From Megascapheus bottae (lineage: Eukaryota > Chordata > Mammalia > Rodentia > Geomyidae), in assembly GCA_024803745.1 (NCBI GenBank), contig JANJXV010000162.1:1630810-1694809 (forward strand): DNA of 64,000 nt, read 5' to 3'. How positions within the stretch are numbered: the stretch's first letter is position 1; every line of letters begins with the position of its first letter. The notes beneath the pieces were generated by a model. The model saw only the letters and a program-made list of their open reading frames with translations, searched no databases and was not told the origin of the DNA. The position numbers were made by a program, and so were the translations under genes. This document shows positions 35,411-46,393 of the stretch, in pieces.

Positions 35411-36854
35411 AAAGAAAGAGATCACATAGATCTTTTTTAAAATTTGCTTTAAAAATTAATGCATTTGGAAGTACGCTCTCTAGGTTTTCTGGCTGAAGGA
35501 GATCCCCTGAGTTTTAGACATAAAGTCACTAAAAGTATGTTGGTAGCAATATTACCTTTTTGCTTGAGAAGCAAAGAACAACCACCGAGTGGCCCTGTCT
35601 TTTGCTAGGAGAGGAGCCATGGGTGGTTTGGCTCTTCTGTAGAATCTGATGTGCCACGTGGAGGCACTGGGCCCCGACTGGCAAGCTGTCCCTGACTTTC
35701 TTATCTAGTCCATGGGCAGGCTTTCACGTTTCAGAATTACTGTTTCAATCATTTGCTGTTTAATTTCAAATGCTGAGGAAAAAGAACAGTCAACTGAAGC
35801 AAATACAGTGAAAAATAGGAATTACAATCAATGTATTTTTCAAAATTGAGTCTATCCTTCAGAGCCTCCATTCCAATCACTACTAAGATAGGAGTGTGGG
35901 ACTGTAGAAATACTGTTGTCAGTTATTACAGAGTAGAGCCATCTAAGATGATTAAACACCATTTTGACCCATCACGAGGTCAGGAGAAATGTTTCTAAAT
36001 TAGACACAGAATGAGAGTTTGAAATGATCATAGTCTTTGTGTATGCCAAGTAATTCTGCCTTCTTCAAGATGAAGCAGTGAAAGGGTAGAGTACCAGCCT
36101 CGAGGGGAAAAGAGTTCAGATAGAAAAACCCAAGAAAGAAGGGTGCTTACTCAAGCTCCCTAGAGGTACTTCCAAGATTCCTGCTTCCCGAACCCAAATG
36201 CTTTCCTCAAAAACCAGCCTCTCCATTTTGAGCCACTAGTTAGCACTGTGAAGGTGCAGAGGGGAAAGAGGCAAACGCAGAGCATGTTCAGTGTGGGTAA
36301 TGTAGAAAGCTAGCTGGAATATCTGGAGCCCCTAATCTCTAACAGCAGCTTTGTTTCTGCTTTAAAACCTTAGGTAATGAATGCACATATCACCTTAGGA
36401 AATTGGAATACCAGATTGCCTGACTGGAGCAATAGCAGTGTTTTCTTCTTGGACAACAGTTCTCACAATATCCCAAGTGTGGCTCCTTTTTGTAAGTTCC
36501 CACAGTGAGGAATTGGCTAATATCAGTTTTCCGTATAACTATAGTAGACAGTTGTCTATTACTGGCAATAATTTTTCTTTCTTACTCTCATGCTACTGAA
36601 CCACCATCAGCTACCAAAACTCATCCAGAAATTCAGCCAGGGACTTCATCTCACTATGTGTAAAACAGCTCTCTGGTTCAGAAATCTGAAATTCTGGCTA
36701 CAAATGAATATATTTACCTCTGTGATTTACTAAAAGGAAATGCAGCTACCCAGTATAATCAAGTCTGATTGGATAAACAGAAAGCCCACAGATTGGTAGC
36801 TATACAACAGAACAAATCCTTAAAGAAACAATTAGGAATTAAAAGGATACTTCT
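35411..36854. other. Unique intergenic DNA
   Basis: No exon or RNA gene recognised. A weak SINE-arm resemblance at 36085-36110 (AGTACCAGCCTCGAGG) is too short to call. Confidence 0.45.
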
Positions 36855-36927
36855 CTGGAGAGCAAATAATAGCCAATAGACACATGAAGAAATGTTTAAC
36901 ATCTCTAGCCATAAAAAAATCAAATCA

Positions 36928-37115
36928 GGGCGGGGAGTTTGGCCTAGTGATAGAGTGCTTGCCTAGCATGCACAAAGACCAGGGTTCAATTCCTCGGTAC
37001 CACATACATAGAAAAAAGCTGGAAGTGGTGCTGAGGCTCAAGTAGTAGAGCTCTAGCCTGGAAAACGTCCAGGGACAGTGCTCAGGTCCTGAGCTCAAGC
37101 CCAGGACTGGAAAAA
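36928..37115 (+). repeat. ID-dimer-type SINE nested in old L1
   Basis: GGGAGTTTGGCCTAGTGATA, GTTCAATTCCTCGGTACC, then GAAGTGGTGCTGAGGCTCAA and GAGCTCAAGCCCAGGACTGG with an A tail. Both halves are tRNA/ID-like, unlike the 7SL+ID composite. The flanking AATCAAATCA and AATCAAAATCA are a probable imperfect target duplication. Confidence 0.85.
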
Positions 37116-37998
37116 AATTTCCAATCAAAATCACATTGAGATTCCTCCTCACCCCAGTTAGAATGGCCATTATCAAGAAAACTACCAATGCTGGTGGGGA
37201 GGGGGCCAGAAGGGAACATGGAATGTAAATGGGTTCAACACTCTGGAAAGCAGTATGGGGATTCCTGAAAAGACTAAGCATAGAGCTCCCCTTTGACCCA
37301 GCAATCTCACTCCTGGGCATTTACTCAAATGGTCACACACAAGCCCACACTATCCGTGCAACTATGCTCATCACAGCATTATTTACTACAGCTAAGATAT
37401 GGAACCAACCCATATGCTCCTCAGTAGAAGAATAGATCAAAAGTGCTATATGTTCACACTGGAATTCTGTGTTTTTATCACCAAGAATGACATCACCCCA
37501 TTCATAAGGAAATGGAGAGACTTGGGAAAAATCATATTAAGTGGAGTAAGCTAGGCCCCTCGTTTATAATAATTAGGGTATATCTAAGGTTGACCTAGTA
37601 TGGAATCACAACAGCTCAATAACTGTATGCATATGACCATATAAAATGATGCTAACCAAAATGAACTCCAAGAAATGGAAACAAGAGGGTTTTTTGTTTT
37701 GTTTTAAGGTACTTTGTGAAGTTATTTTTTTTCTTTCATGTTTAGTTTATTTGTTAGGTTCTCACCTGTGTTCACTGTTTTTGATTTGGGGACCCTGTGT
37801 TTTTACACAAATTTATGTGATAAGGGGAAGGGAAGGAGAATCACAAAATGGTGAGACAAAGGACAGAGGATGAAGCAATGTAAGAGTGATGTTCACTTGT
37901 GGGGACTGAGGGGAAGGAGGAGAAGATGAGGGAGGGAGGAGCACTATTTAACAAGAAATGTACACATTACCTTTCTTATGTAACTGCACTCCCTTTGT

Positions 37999-38172
37999 TT
38001 TTTTCATGTATTTTTTATTGTAATTAATAGAAGGGTTACATGATATTTGCTAGATAGATGGTGCATTAATTCCCATACATTGATACCCTTTCACATGTCT
38101 TGGTCCCCATTTCCCTCCCCCCACCCCCACCCCTCATCTTGTTTTCCTCCCTTCCCTATGCAATTTCAAATT
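37999..38172 (-). mobile_element. L1 3' end in minus orientation
   Basis: Starts with a T-rich tail and ATTGTAATTAATAGAAGGGT, and ends at CCCTTCCCTATGCAATTTCA. It belongs to the CTTCTATTAATT-type older subfamily. It shares one target duplication with the adjoining SINE (CTGCACTCCCTTTGT at 37984-37998 and 38379-38393). Confidence 0.88.
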
Positions 38173-38366
38173 GGGCTGGGAGTTTGGCCTAGTGGTAGAG
38201 TGCTTGCCTAGCATGCACGAAGACCTGGGTTCAATTCCTCAGTACTACATGCATAGAAAAAAGCCAGAAGTGGTGCTGTGGCTCAAGTGGTAGAGTTCTA
38301 GCCTTGAGAAAGTCCAAGGACAGTGCTCAGACCCTGAGCTCAAGGCCCAGGACTGGCAAAAAAAAA
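38173..38366 (+). repeat. ID-dimer SINE joined to an inverted L1 end
   Basis: GGGCTGGGAGTTTGGCCTAG through GGCCCAGGACTGGC and an A9 tail. Twelve more bases (GAGTCTCAGGTC) separate it from the right copy of the target duplication. It has no duplication of its own next to the L1 piece. Confidence 0.88.
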
Positions 38367-38400
38367 GAGTCTCAGGTCCTGCACTCCCTTTGTATATTAC

Positions 38401-40274
38401 CTTTGCAGTAAACTAAAATTAAATTAAATAATGAAATACAACAAATTGAAATTGAAATTGGTCTAGAGGAAACTCTACCAGAATGTGAAAAAATGATTTC
38501 AATGATTACTTGTCATTTAAGTCAGCTTAGTAGAAAAGTATGTCAAATTTCTCCAGTAGGAGTCAAAATTTTAATTTAAAAATATGAAGAAATAAAACAA
38601 TGCAAAAAGAGAAAAGAATCATATGATACATGGTTTTTATTGTGTGGCCAGTCCACTGCCTTCTGTGGCTGAAGGATTCCCACTGGGATTATCAAAGGCC
38701 CTCTGTCTATTTCTTGAGAGTTGGCACTTAATTTTTTCACAGATGGTGTTCTGTGTCCAAGAACACTGGCATAAAGCTCAGCTCACTAAAGTAAAATTGG
38801 TTCTGGCACTAGAAGATAGATTCAGTGCTTCTATTGCTGAGTTCAAGTGTGAATATGATCCCACAGTGTCAGAGCTGGAAGAAAACTTAAATGAGTGGAA
38901 GTGTCCTGCATTTTACACATGAGCAAGTAGAGCCCTGAGACATATAGAGATCTGCCAGGGTTACCATCCACACTGTAGACCCTGTCCCTGAAGCGGTGCC
39001 TCAAAACTCACCCTTCAATGCTTTTTTCTATTAGCAGCCATTTAAATGAATATGCTTTAAGTTCCAAGACTCAACTATGGGCCATACTTCATATTTAATA
39101 GTTTTCTTCTTTTTCATACTGAAATTCCTGAATTAACTTCACCATCAACCAGTCATTGGTGTGGAATAATTGCTTTTATGACTTGCAAAGATGTCAAATG
39201 GAAAGTAGAATAATCCTTGGTTTAAACTGTTCCATTATTTACTGAGGCACTACTGTGCTCTCACTATTGAGACAACAGCTCAGGAGAGTTTTCTCAAGGA
39301 GGATTTGACTTTGGCATTAATGTATTTTAGCCTGCCTGATGTCTTGCATTTAAATTCTGAGCATACTGAAATCTCCTTACTTTCCCTCTGTAGCTTTCAT
39401 TAAGGAGGGAGGGGAAATGACTCTTTTCACATAGTTTCTATCAGTTGTGCATGTTATGTTCAAAATATATAGCTCTGCGCTCCTAATTTCTGTTTTTTAA
39501 AATTTCCTTGTACAGTTGAGAGTTCAGAGTGGATATTGCAGTTATATTAAGTTACATTTCTTTTTGAACAGCATCACTTCTTCCCTCATTTTCCCCAAGT
39601 TTTCTCCCTCCTATCCTCCTCCCCCACAAGCTTGATAGCTCATGTTCAGTATAGTCTGGTGAGTATCACTGCTACATTTGTTCACCCTTGGTCTCATCAT
39701 TTCTGTGCTCCCCCAACCTTCCTCAAATCAAATAAGCTTTCTTACATGAAAGACAAATGATGCAGATATCCAAAACAGTGTCAAGGAGAAAACAAAATAA
39801 AAAGCAAAATAAGAAAAACCTTGTTTCCATTGCTTCAAATTCATTTCGTTTATATGATCATATATCCTCCTTTGGTCTCACTGTGTGAATGCTTAGAGGC
39901 CTGTTTAATTTACCATGTCCAAGAGTCATTTTTTTTGTCTTTAAGCATCCATTGTGTCAACAATTCATTAACAACATATAGGATTCATTTGTAAGAGGGG
40001 TAATTAATCACTGGAATAATTTTTGGAACCTAGTTTGTATAGTTATGATACAATAGAAAACTGATGTTTTAAGTTAGCTAACCCATTATGTCTAGTGCTA
40101 ACTTTTTAAGCTGTTATCATCTTAAAGTACCATACCAAATGGCATAAAATGTAGATTAAATGGAAAAGAAAACAACCTACACAATGTATACTATTTGTCA
40201 TAACAAAGAATATGGAAGCTCATCTGGTCTGGCAATAACTAAAGAGTGAAGACCATTTGATTAGATTAGCCAAG
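38401..40274. other. Intergenic DNA, possible ancient repeats
   Basis: No gene recognised. Around 38860-38990 the AGTGTCAGAGCTGGAAGAAA and CATTTTACACATGAGCAAG pattern resembles an ancient mammalian interspersed repeat, which probably explains the 99-codon frame at 38623-38922. The pyrimidine-rich stretch 39570-39720 may be another old repeat. Confidence 0.4.
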
Positions 40275-40380
40275 CAGAAGGCACATTCTTGTAATTTCAG
40301 CAGTTTAAAGGATAAGGAAGGAAGAGTGTTAGTTCAAGGACATCTGAGCTACACAGGAAAACCCTATCTCAAAAAAAGTA
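40275..40380 (+). repeat. B1-like SINE monomer
   Basis: TTGTAATTTCAGCAGTTTAA, TTAGTTCAAGGACATCTGAG and CTACACAGGAAAACCCTATC followed by AAAAAAA match the B1 (7SL) consensus order. Diverged. Confidence 0.65.
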
Positions 40381-40382
40381 TC

Positions 40383-40600
40383 TGGGTACCAGTGGCTCAT
40401 TCCTGTAATTCTAGCATCTCAGAAGGCTGAGATCTGAGCATTGTGGTAAGAAGCCCTCCTTAGCAGGAAAGTTCGACTTATCTCCAATTAATCATGGAAA
40501 AAAACTAGAAGTGAAGCACTAGCCTTGGCCAAAAGGAGTCTTGGGAACAGCATGTAGGTCCAGAGTTCAAGCCCCGGGACTGGCACGCACATCAAAAAAA
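40383..40600 (+). repeat. Composite SINE (7SL-like + ID-like)
   Basis: ACCAGTGGCTCATTCCTGTA, AGAAGGCTGAGATCTGAGCA, the linker TCTCCAATTAATCATGG, then GTTCAAGCCCCGGGACTGGC and an A-rich tail. It lies directly after the B1-like monomer. Confidence 0.85.
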
Positions 40601-41320
40601 GCAAAGAAACAAAAACCCACAAACAACAAAGCATGAAAACCAGAGTACTGAACTATGATGTTGAGATGCAGTTGCAATATCATAAGTGATACCCGAAGCC
40701 CTGCTCCTTCCTGTCTCTTCCTGTGTGTGATGTGGCTAAAGAGAAGAGAGGAGGGAGCTTGGCACCAAAGAACACAGTTAGAGCTCACACCTCTGAGGTG
40801 TTTGCAGACAGAACAGGGCAGTGTCTAGCTTCCTTCCTTGAGGAGCTGTGGCATGTGATTATGTAAAACAAATCCCAACAACAGAAAACATGCCAGCAGT
40901 TTTACCACACTTGGTCCACTGTCCTCTGGGGAGGGCCTGCCAGTGTCTCTGTATCCAGGAGTTAAAGAAGGACACTTGCTGAGTGTGGGTTGAATGAACC
41001 ACATGAGGTTCTGAGATGAAATCGATACACTCCCTGAATCTCAGCCAAAGAAGAGAATGTGGAGGAGCTAATGAAAGGAGACACTTGGCTTAGCCTCAGC
41101 CACACTCTGTGATTCCCCAAGCCAGCAAGGTCATCAGGGAAACTGAATGCTTGCATACCAAAAGGGGGGGGGTTCTCCCTTTTTGGCTAATTCAGGAGAT
41201 CTGAGACTATGATAATGGCTGCATTTATGTAGTATGTTTGTCATTTCTGTGATTGTTTCCTTCTGTATCACAAGAGTCTGTATTCTAGTATATACACATT
41301 TGTATCTACACTACCAGTAA

Positions 41321-41327
41321 CACACAC

Positions 41328-41365
<38 letters not shown>
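41321..41365. repeat. (CA)n microsatellite
   Basis: About 22 CA units with one CG interruption. Confidence 0.95.
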
Positions 41366-41368
<3 letters not shown>

Positions 41369-41495
41369 TGCACAGCTCAAAGTAGAATCAGTTGTCTCTA
41401 TAAACCATTTTAATGACTGATATGAGTGTAGACTTCAGTCATTTGAATTGAATGCAAGGATTTAAATAAAGATTAAAGCCCTTAGTCTCCTCCTG

Positions 41496-41498
<3 letters not shown>

Positions 41499-41538
<40 letters not shown>
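41499..41538. repeat. (AT)n microsatellite
   Basis: About 20 uninterrupted AT units. The Ile-Tyr-rich minus-strand frames here are artefacts. Confidence 0.95.
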
Positions 41539-41541
<3 letters not shown>

Positions 41542-43922
41542 TGTAAGCCATTTTTTTGGAAAAGATCTTAGGTAGAAAACATATCCCATTGTTACAGAGC
41601 AACTCAGAAGGGGCTGGGGCATACCAAACATGGTAATGGTTCTGTAGGGGGTAGTATTGATATTCATGACACACAAGGTGAAATCAGTTAGGCGCTCATG
41701 TCATTCCAGATCTCATCGCTGACAGTGAGTTCAGATCCGTCCATGTTACTTTTATGATAAAAAAAACTAAAATGTTAATTTTCAAATTAAATGTAACAAG
41801 TTCAAATACTGTAGACCGATCATAGCTGTTGGGTTGAAATAAATTAATGATGGATTATCAAGTACTTGCAAAAATATAAATGCAACATAATCTCATTTAA
41901 AATGAAGATAATATTCACCACAATGGCCAATAATCATACATTCTGAATACCATATTCATAATACCACTGGGTTGGGTCAGTTAGGGCTAGCTATGTTAAC
42001 AGCCACTGGCAGGCAGGGATGAGTGAGCCATCTATCACTGTCAAGAAAAGAGAGTGGAAATATTTATGAACATTGCTAAGAAGTACAGGAGTGTATAAAT
42101 TCAGTAAACTATTCTGAGAATTAATGAAATGCATTTAAATCACATATATATTACCATAGTAGCCCACTTTTCTTTCTTAATTTAGCTGAGAAGGAAAAGA
42201 GTTTTGAGCAGAACTGGGCATGGAGGTAGAGCATACCATCACTGAAGTGTGACTAGTCATGCTCGTGTCTGCTGTCTATCTATGAGTAAAACAGCTCTGA
42301 TCTGTGAGTTTTCTTTAATGTTAGAAAACAAACGCGTTTCTAAGATACTATAGAGAAAGCCAAAACTAAAATCACATATACAACACATGACACAACACTA
42401 GGCCTACAGGAAGTGGGTTGTTGTGGGCTGGTGGGCTTCTGGCTGTTCTCCCATTCTAAAGGCCTGTGGAGTGGTTCTCATGGGAAATGTACACAGGGAA
42501 ATGCAAGCTCACAATGGGCCTGGAGCTGAGGCTGGCTATTATTTTTAATTGACTGATCCTTATGTAACAACCACAAGAAGAGCCGAAGAGAAAAAGCATA
42601 ACTAAGTAGTCTTTCCTAAATGTATTATGTAACAACTGGTGGTTGCAGGATATTTTAAATGCCAATGGATTAGACTTTTCATGTGAATAGTTTTGTAACA
42701 ATGAATATAACCAGTTTTTAAAGTAAGCTTGTATGTGGAGCCGGTTTGCATCAATCTCCTTTCTTATAATCTCACCTTCATGCTTATAGTGTTGTATGGG
42801 ATTATATTACTATCTCACCTCATCATTTCAGTTATAACAATCCAAGCCCAAAAAGGCTATCTTCCTTGCTTAAAGACAGAGGTGAACAAGTCCAGGGTGG
42901 ATGATCCAGAGTCTTCATCGTCAAGTTGTCCTGCAGCTAACCCAAAGATTTGTTTTAAACAAATTTTTTACAAGTAAATAGTCGTGTTAATCACAGTTAA
43001 TTGTAGTCAATCCAGTGAAGGACCGAGTTTTGGTGTCAGCGTGTGTTACCATTTTGTTTGCATTTTAATTAGCTTCATTTCTTTTTACTGATTTTTAGCA
43101 GTACATTGAGCTTAGTCTCACCACTAGATCCACACTCCCAGCCCTTTTGCTCTTTTTAGTTTGGTTCTTAAGTAGATCTCATGCTTTCCCCTGCTCCTCC
43201 TGCCTCAGACTCCAGAGAAGCGTGGAGTCTAGGCATCTGCTTCCTGATCTGGTTCTTGCAGGAACAACAAGATACCAGAAGTCTGACCTTTTGGGTTATA
43301 AAAATCTATGAACTGCATTTAAATGTCCAATTGTTTTTTTAAGTTTAGAACTTTCTTTTACCTGTGAAGAATTTTAAAGTAGTTTGTCATGTACACATGT
43401 GTTTCTTTAGATTAAAGATAATCATCTATATCAACTTGAATATATGTCTTTGTGTATCTATCTTATATTGTCATCAAAATATTTCACTCCACCTAGAGGA
43501 TAAATAGATCTTATATATGTTAAACAGCTATTCCTACACACTTCTTTATAATTCCTTATGTAATTTAAAACAAAACATTTTTGAACCTAAGTTTTCCTTA
43601 ATTACACCAAGATGTTGCAGAACTTCTGAGAGAACTATTTTGCTCATGTAGCCATACAATTGCACCTATAAAATTATTGGTACTTACTTTGTAATTTTAT
43701 CAATTTCCATATATTTTGAACTCATTTGATTATTCTAATGATCCTTTTGGATTGTTAAAATTTCAGTTCTTATTGAAAGCATGGTAAATGTAAGCAAAAA
43801 GCTTGCCTAAATTCATGCAGCTCTAAGAGATAACCCAGGAATGCTAGTTCTCAAACGCTGTATTCAGGACTCCAGCTCTACACTGAGGGGATTGATTGCT
43901 CAAGCAAAATCTCCAGTCCAGC

Positions 43923-44150
43923 CAAAGCCAGTGGCTCACGCCTGTAATCCGAGCTACTCAGGAGGCTAAGATCTAAGGATTTAAGTTGACATGAGCCTGG
44001 GCAGGAAAATATTCCTGAGACTCTTATCTCCAATTAATCACCAGAAAACTGCAAATGGTGCTGTGGCTTAAAGCGGTAGAACATTAGCCTTAAACAAGAA
44101 GAGCTAAGTCAGTGCCCACGCCTTGAGTTCAAGCCCCATGACCAGCATTA
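43923..44150 (+). repeat. Composite SINE (7SL-like + ID-like), well preserved
   Basis: AGTGGCTCACGCCTGTAATC, GCTACTCAGGAGGCTAAGAT, the linker CTTATCTCCAATTAATCACC, then GGTGCTGTGGCTTAAAGCGG and GAGTTCAAGCCCCATGACCA. It is the best example in the window of the two-arm family, close to the B1-dID type described in several rodent families. The left arm resembles Alu/B1 and the right arm ID. Confidence 0.9.
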
Positions 44151-44164
44151 AAAACAATCTAAAA

Positions 44165-44435
44165 ACAATGGCATTCGCAAGAAAGTGGATAAATCTAGAG
44201 CGAATCATGTTGAGTGAATTTGAAATTGGATAGGGAATGGGGGAAAACAAGATGAGGGGTGGGGGTGGGGGGAGGGAAATGGGGACCAAGACATGTGAAA
44301 GGGTATCCATGTATGGGAATTAATGCACCATCTATCTGGCAAATATCATGTAACCCTTCTATTAATTACAATAAAAATATATGAAAAAATATGATGTAAA
44401 AATCAATGTTAATAAATTCTTTAATAAAAAATAAA
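44165..44435 (+). mobile_element. L1 3' end with internal deletion and extra tail
   Basis: CGCAAGAAAGTGGATAAATC with GAATCATGTTGAGTGAA is the very end of ORF2. It is joined directly to TTTGAAATTGGATAGGGAAT in the 3' UTR, skipping several hundred bases. After ACAATAAAAATATATG comes ATATGATGTAAAAATCAATG plus TTAATAAATTC, which is also found after the L1 terminus at 16780-16815. Confidence 0.85.
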
Positions 44436-45424
44436 CCATAAAAAATCTAAAATACTAAGCAGCATCAGCTTCCTGATCTATTTAGAGCCTGCAAACTCTA
44501 ATCTCATACTTGTACATAATGTTACAAAGCTAAAAATCTCCAAGAGAGCTCAATATTCCTTTGACCACACCCATTACATTCTTCCAAGCTTGAGAAAGGA
44601 CTCAAAGAACTGAGCGTAGCTGAAAGAGTTCGCAAGCATCAGACACCTGTCTTAACTAAAACTACAGGCAGATCATATTTGTCTGACTACAAAACCCAGA
44701 CCGGCTTTCTACAGTCCAAAAATTGGAAGGAAAGATAGGAGAAGGCAAGCAGAAACCACACAACTGCTAACTCAGCATTGACCTGATAGACCAATAGAAA
44801 TGCCTCCTCTAATCTTTTCACCAAGTCCTTCCAAACAATCTCCAGCTACCACAGTGCAGCAGGGTTCTGCTTCAACCTTCTCCCATCAGCCTCTGTCTGG
44901 TAAATGAGCATGGAGGAGAGGGGTGGGTGGAGAAGTCACAATTAAGCCCTACAATAGTTCTCCAACAGGATAATGATTGTTCTGATACCTTCCAATTACA
45001 CTTCAAACATAGTATAAGATATTTTAAGAACTTAGGATATTTTTAGGATAATGACTTCTTCATTCAGAAAGGTAAAAATGGTGATGACACACTACTGAGG
45101 CAGGTCTCAATTGGTGTGCATTGGTGTAATGAATAATACGTGATGCTTTGTGTATGGTGAGCCCTTAATAGGCTTATCATGTACAGATTCATGTAACACA
45201 ATTTAAAATTCAGTCTGATCTGACTCATCATTATTCTGCTGGACTGTGGTCTGTTCAAGGGTGATTTATCTTCATGAGCCCTGTGATGCTTGGAACATAG
45301 GAGCCTCTGAATAGATAACCAGTGACTATGAGAGATGACTTAGGGTTTCAAACATTCCCAGTGGCATTTCCCAGCACTGCCCACACACCACGTCTGCAGC
45401 TGAGTGCTGCACCCTGAAGTGGCT
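44436..45424. other. Unique intergenic DNA
   Basis: Nothing recognised. Confidence 0.5.
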
Positions 45425-45522
45425 TTCATTCCCAGTTCTTCCCTTCGTAGCCCTGTGACCTTGGATCAGTCGCTTACCTTCTTGAACCTCAATTTGTCTA
45501 TTTGTAGAGTGGCTAAATTAAG
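45425..45522 (+). repeat. MIR element
   Basis: CCCTGTGACCTTGGATCAGT, CTTACCTTCTTGAACCTCAA and TTTGTCTATTTGTAGAGTGG follow the MIR core consensus in order. Confidence 0.8.
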
Positions 45523-45524
45523 AC

Positions 45525-45722
45525 CTAGCAGTCTGCGGCTCGCATTTGGAACTACTCAGGCATCTGGGAACTGAGGACTGTGGTTCAAAGCCCCCCATGA
45601 AGTTCTGATTAACAATTAGCTAGCAAAAAGCTAGAAGTGGAAGAGTGGCTCAAGTGGTAGAGTACCAGCCTTGAGAAAAATGGTTAGAACCAGGCCCTGA
45701 GTTTAAGCATCAGTACTGAAAA
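45525..45722 (+). repeat. Composite SINE, diverged
   Basis: Left arm AACTACTCAGGCATCTGGGA, linker ATTAACAATTAGCTAGC, right arm GAAGTGGAAGAGTGGCTCAA, GTGGTAGAGTACCAGCCTTG and CCTGAGTTTAAGCATCAGTA. Confidence 0.8.
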
Positions 45723-46393
45723 ATTTTGAAAAGCAAAACAAAACACAATATAGAATAAACAAACCAAAACCTGAAACACCACAGGGAGAAAGTGAGAGTT
45801 TTCAATTTTTTTCAAGAGAGATCAATGATTGTTCAGATAATAGAAGAGAGAAATTCTTGTGGATTTATTCATAAAGGAAGCAAATTTTCTTTAGGGCAAT
45901 AACCATCCTGAGGCAGTGAAAAGAAATGAATAAAGGAATAGAGGGTGCCATTTTTTCTGTGTGGGCCCGCCCACCATTTCTAATGAACACTTACGAAGTG
46001 AGTCCCTGGCTATCCTTTGGAGAGTGGGTGAAATTCCACAGTAAATAAGAGGTAAGGAAGCTGAAGCACCAGGTATTTGTCAAGTGACCTTCCACAGTTA
46101 GCACGTGGAGATGTAACCAGGGTGTGAGATCTCCTGCGGAACTGCTTTTGGCAAACTCTAGCAACAGTGTGGCATGTGCCTTCTGGCTGTGCCCATCTGA
46201 GCTTGCAGAGGTCTCTACAGAAAATACTCTAGAACTACCGATTTCCCCCTTTCTCCTTCCCTATGACTCTTCTGTCTACACATGCACCAGTCATCTTCAT
46301 AAATCCTGCAGTGCAAAAAAATGTTCCTCATCTTAAAATCTGTGCATATGGAACCGAATATCAAATTCACTTTTGGGTTTCCTTGGCAAGAAG
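45723..46393. other. Unique DNA flanking the satellite
   Basis: About 46040-46115 weakly resembles an antisense MIR (AAGCTGAAGCACC, CAAGTGACCTTCCACAG). The 70-codon frame at 46124-46336 has no recognised content. The satellite begins without a visible target duplication at about 46394. Confidence 0.45.

Larger units (their letters stand above)
36855..38400 (+). mobile_element. Old L1 3' part, with nested SINE and L1/SINE insertions
   Basis: CCAATAGACACATGAAGAAA, CCCAGTTAGAATGGCCATTA and the frame 37229-37435 (LKRLSIELPFDPAISLLGIY) are the L1 ORF2 C-terminus. It is clearly more diverged than the long copies in this window. The 3' UTR continues to about 38400 around an insertion at 37999-38378. 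This is an older L1 lineage. Confidence 0.85.
40601..43922. other. Unique intergenic DNA with microsatellites
   Basis: No exon recognised on either strand. It holds a G9 run at 41164, CA and TA repeats (listed), and a doubtful antisense SINE-like stretch at about 43090-43265 (TCTCATGCTTTCCCCTGCTC, CTCAGACTCCAGAGAAGC). Confidence 0.45.

Noticed and set aside
38623..38922. 99-codon plus-strand ORF, possible gene
   Set aside because: The last third resembles an ancient interspersed repeat and the rest is unrecognised. No splice sites or conserved motif stand out.
41462..41676. Minus-strand ORFs with Ile-Tyr runs
   Set aside because: Translation of the AT microsatellite.
41690..41760. Possible receptor-type exon on the minus strand (MDGSELTVSDEIWNDMSA)
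   Set aside because: Acidic stretch without matching splice sites or a continuing family motif. Not convincingly a Cys-loop receptor exon.
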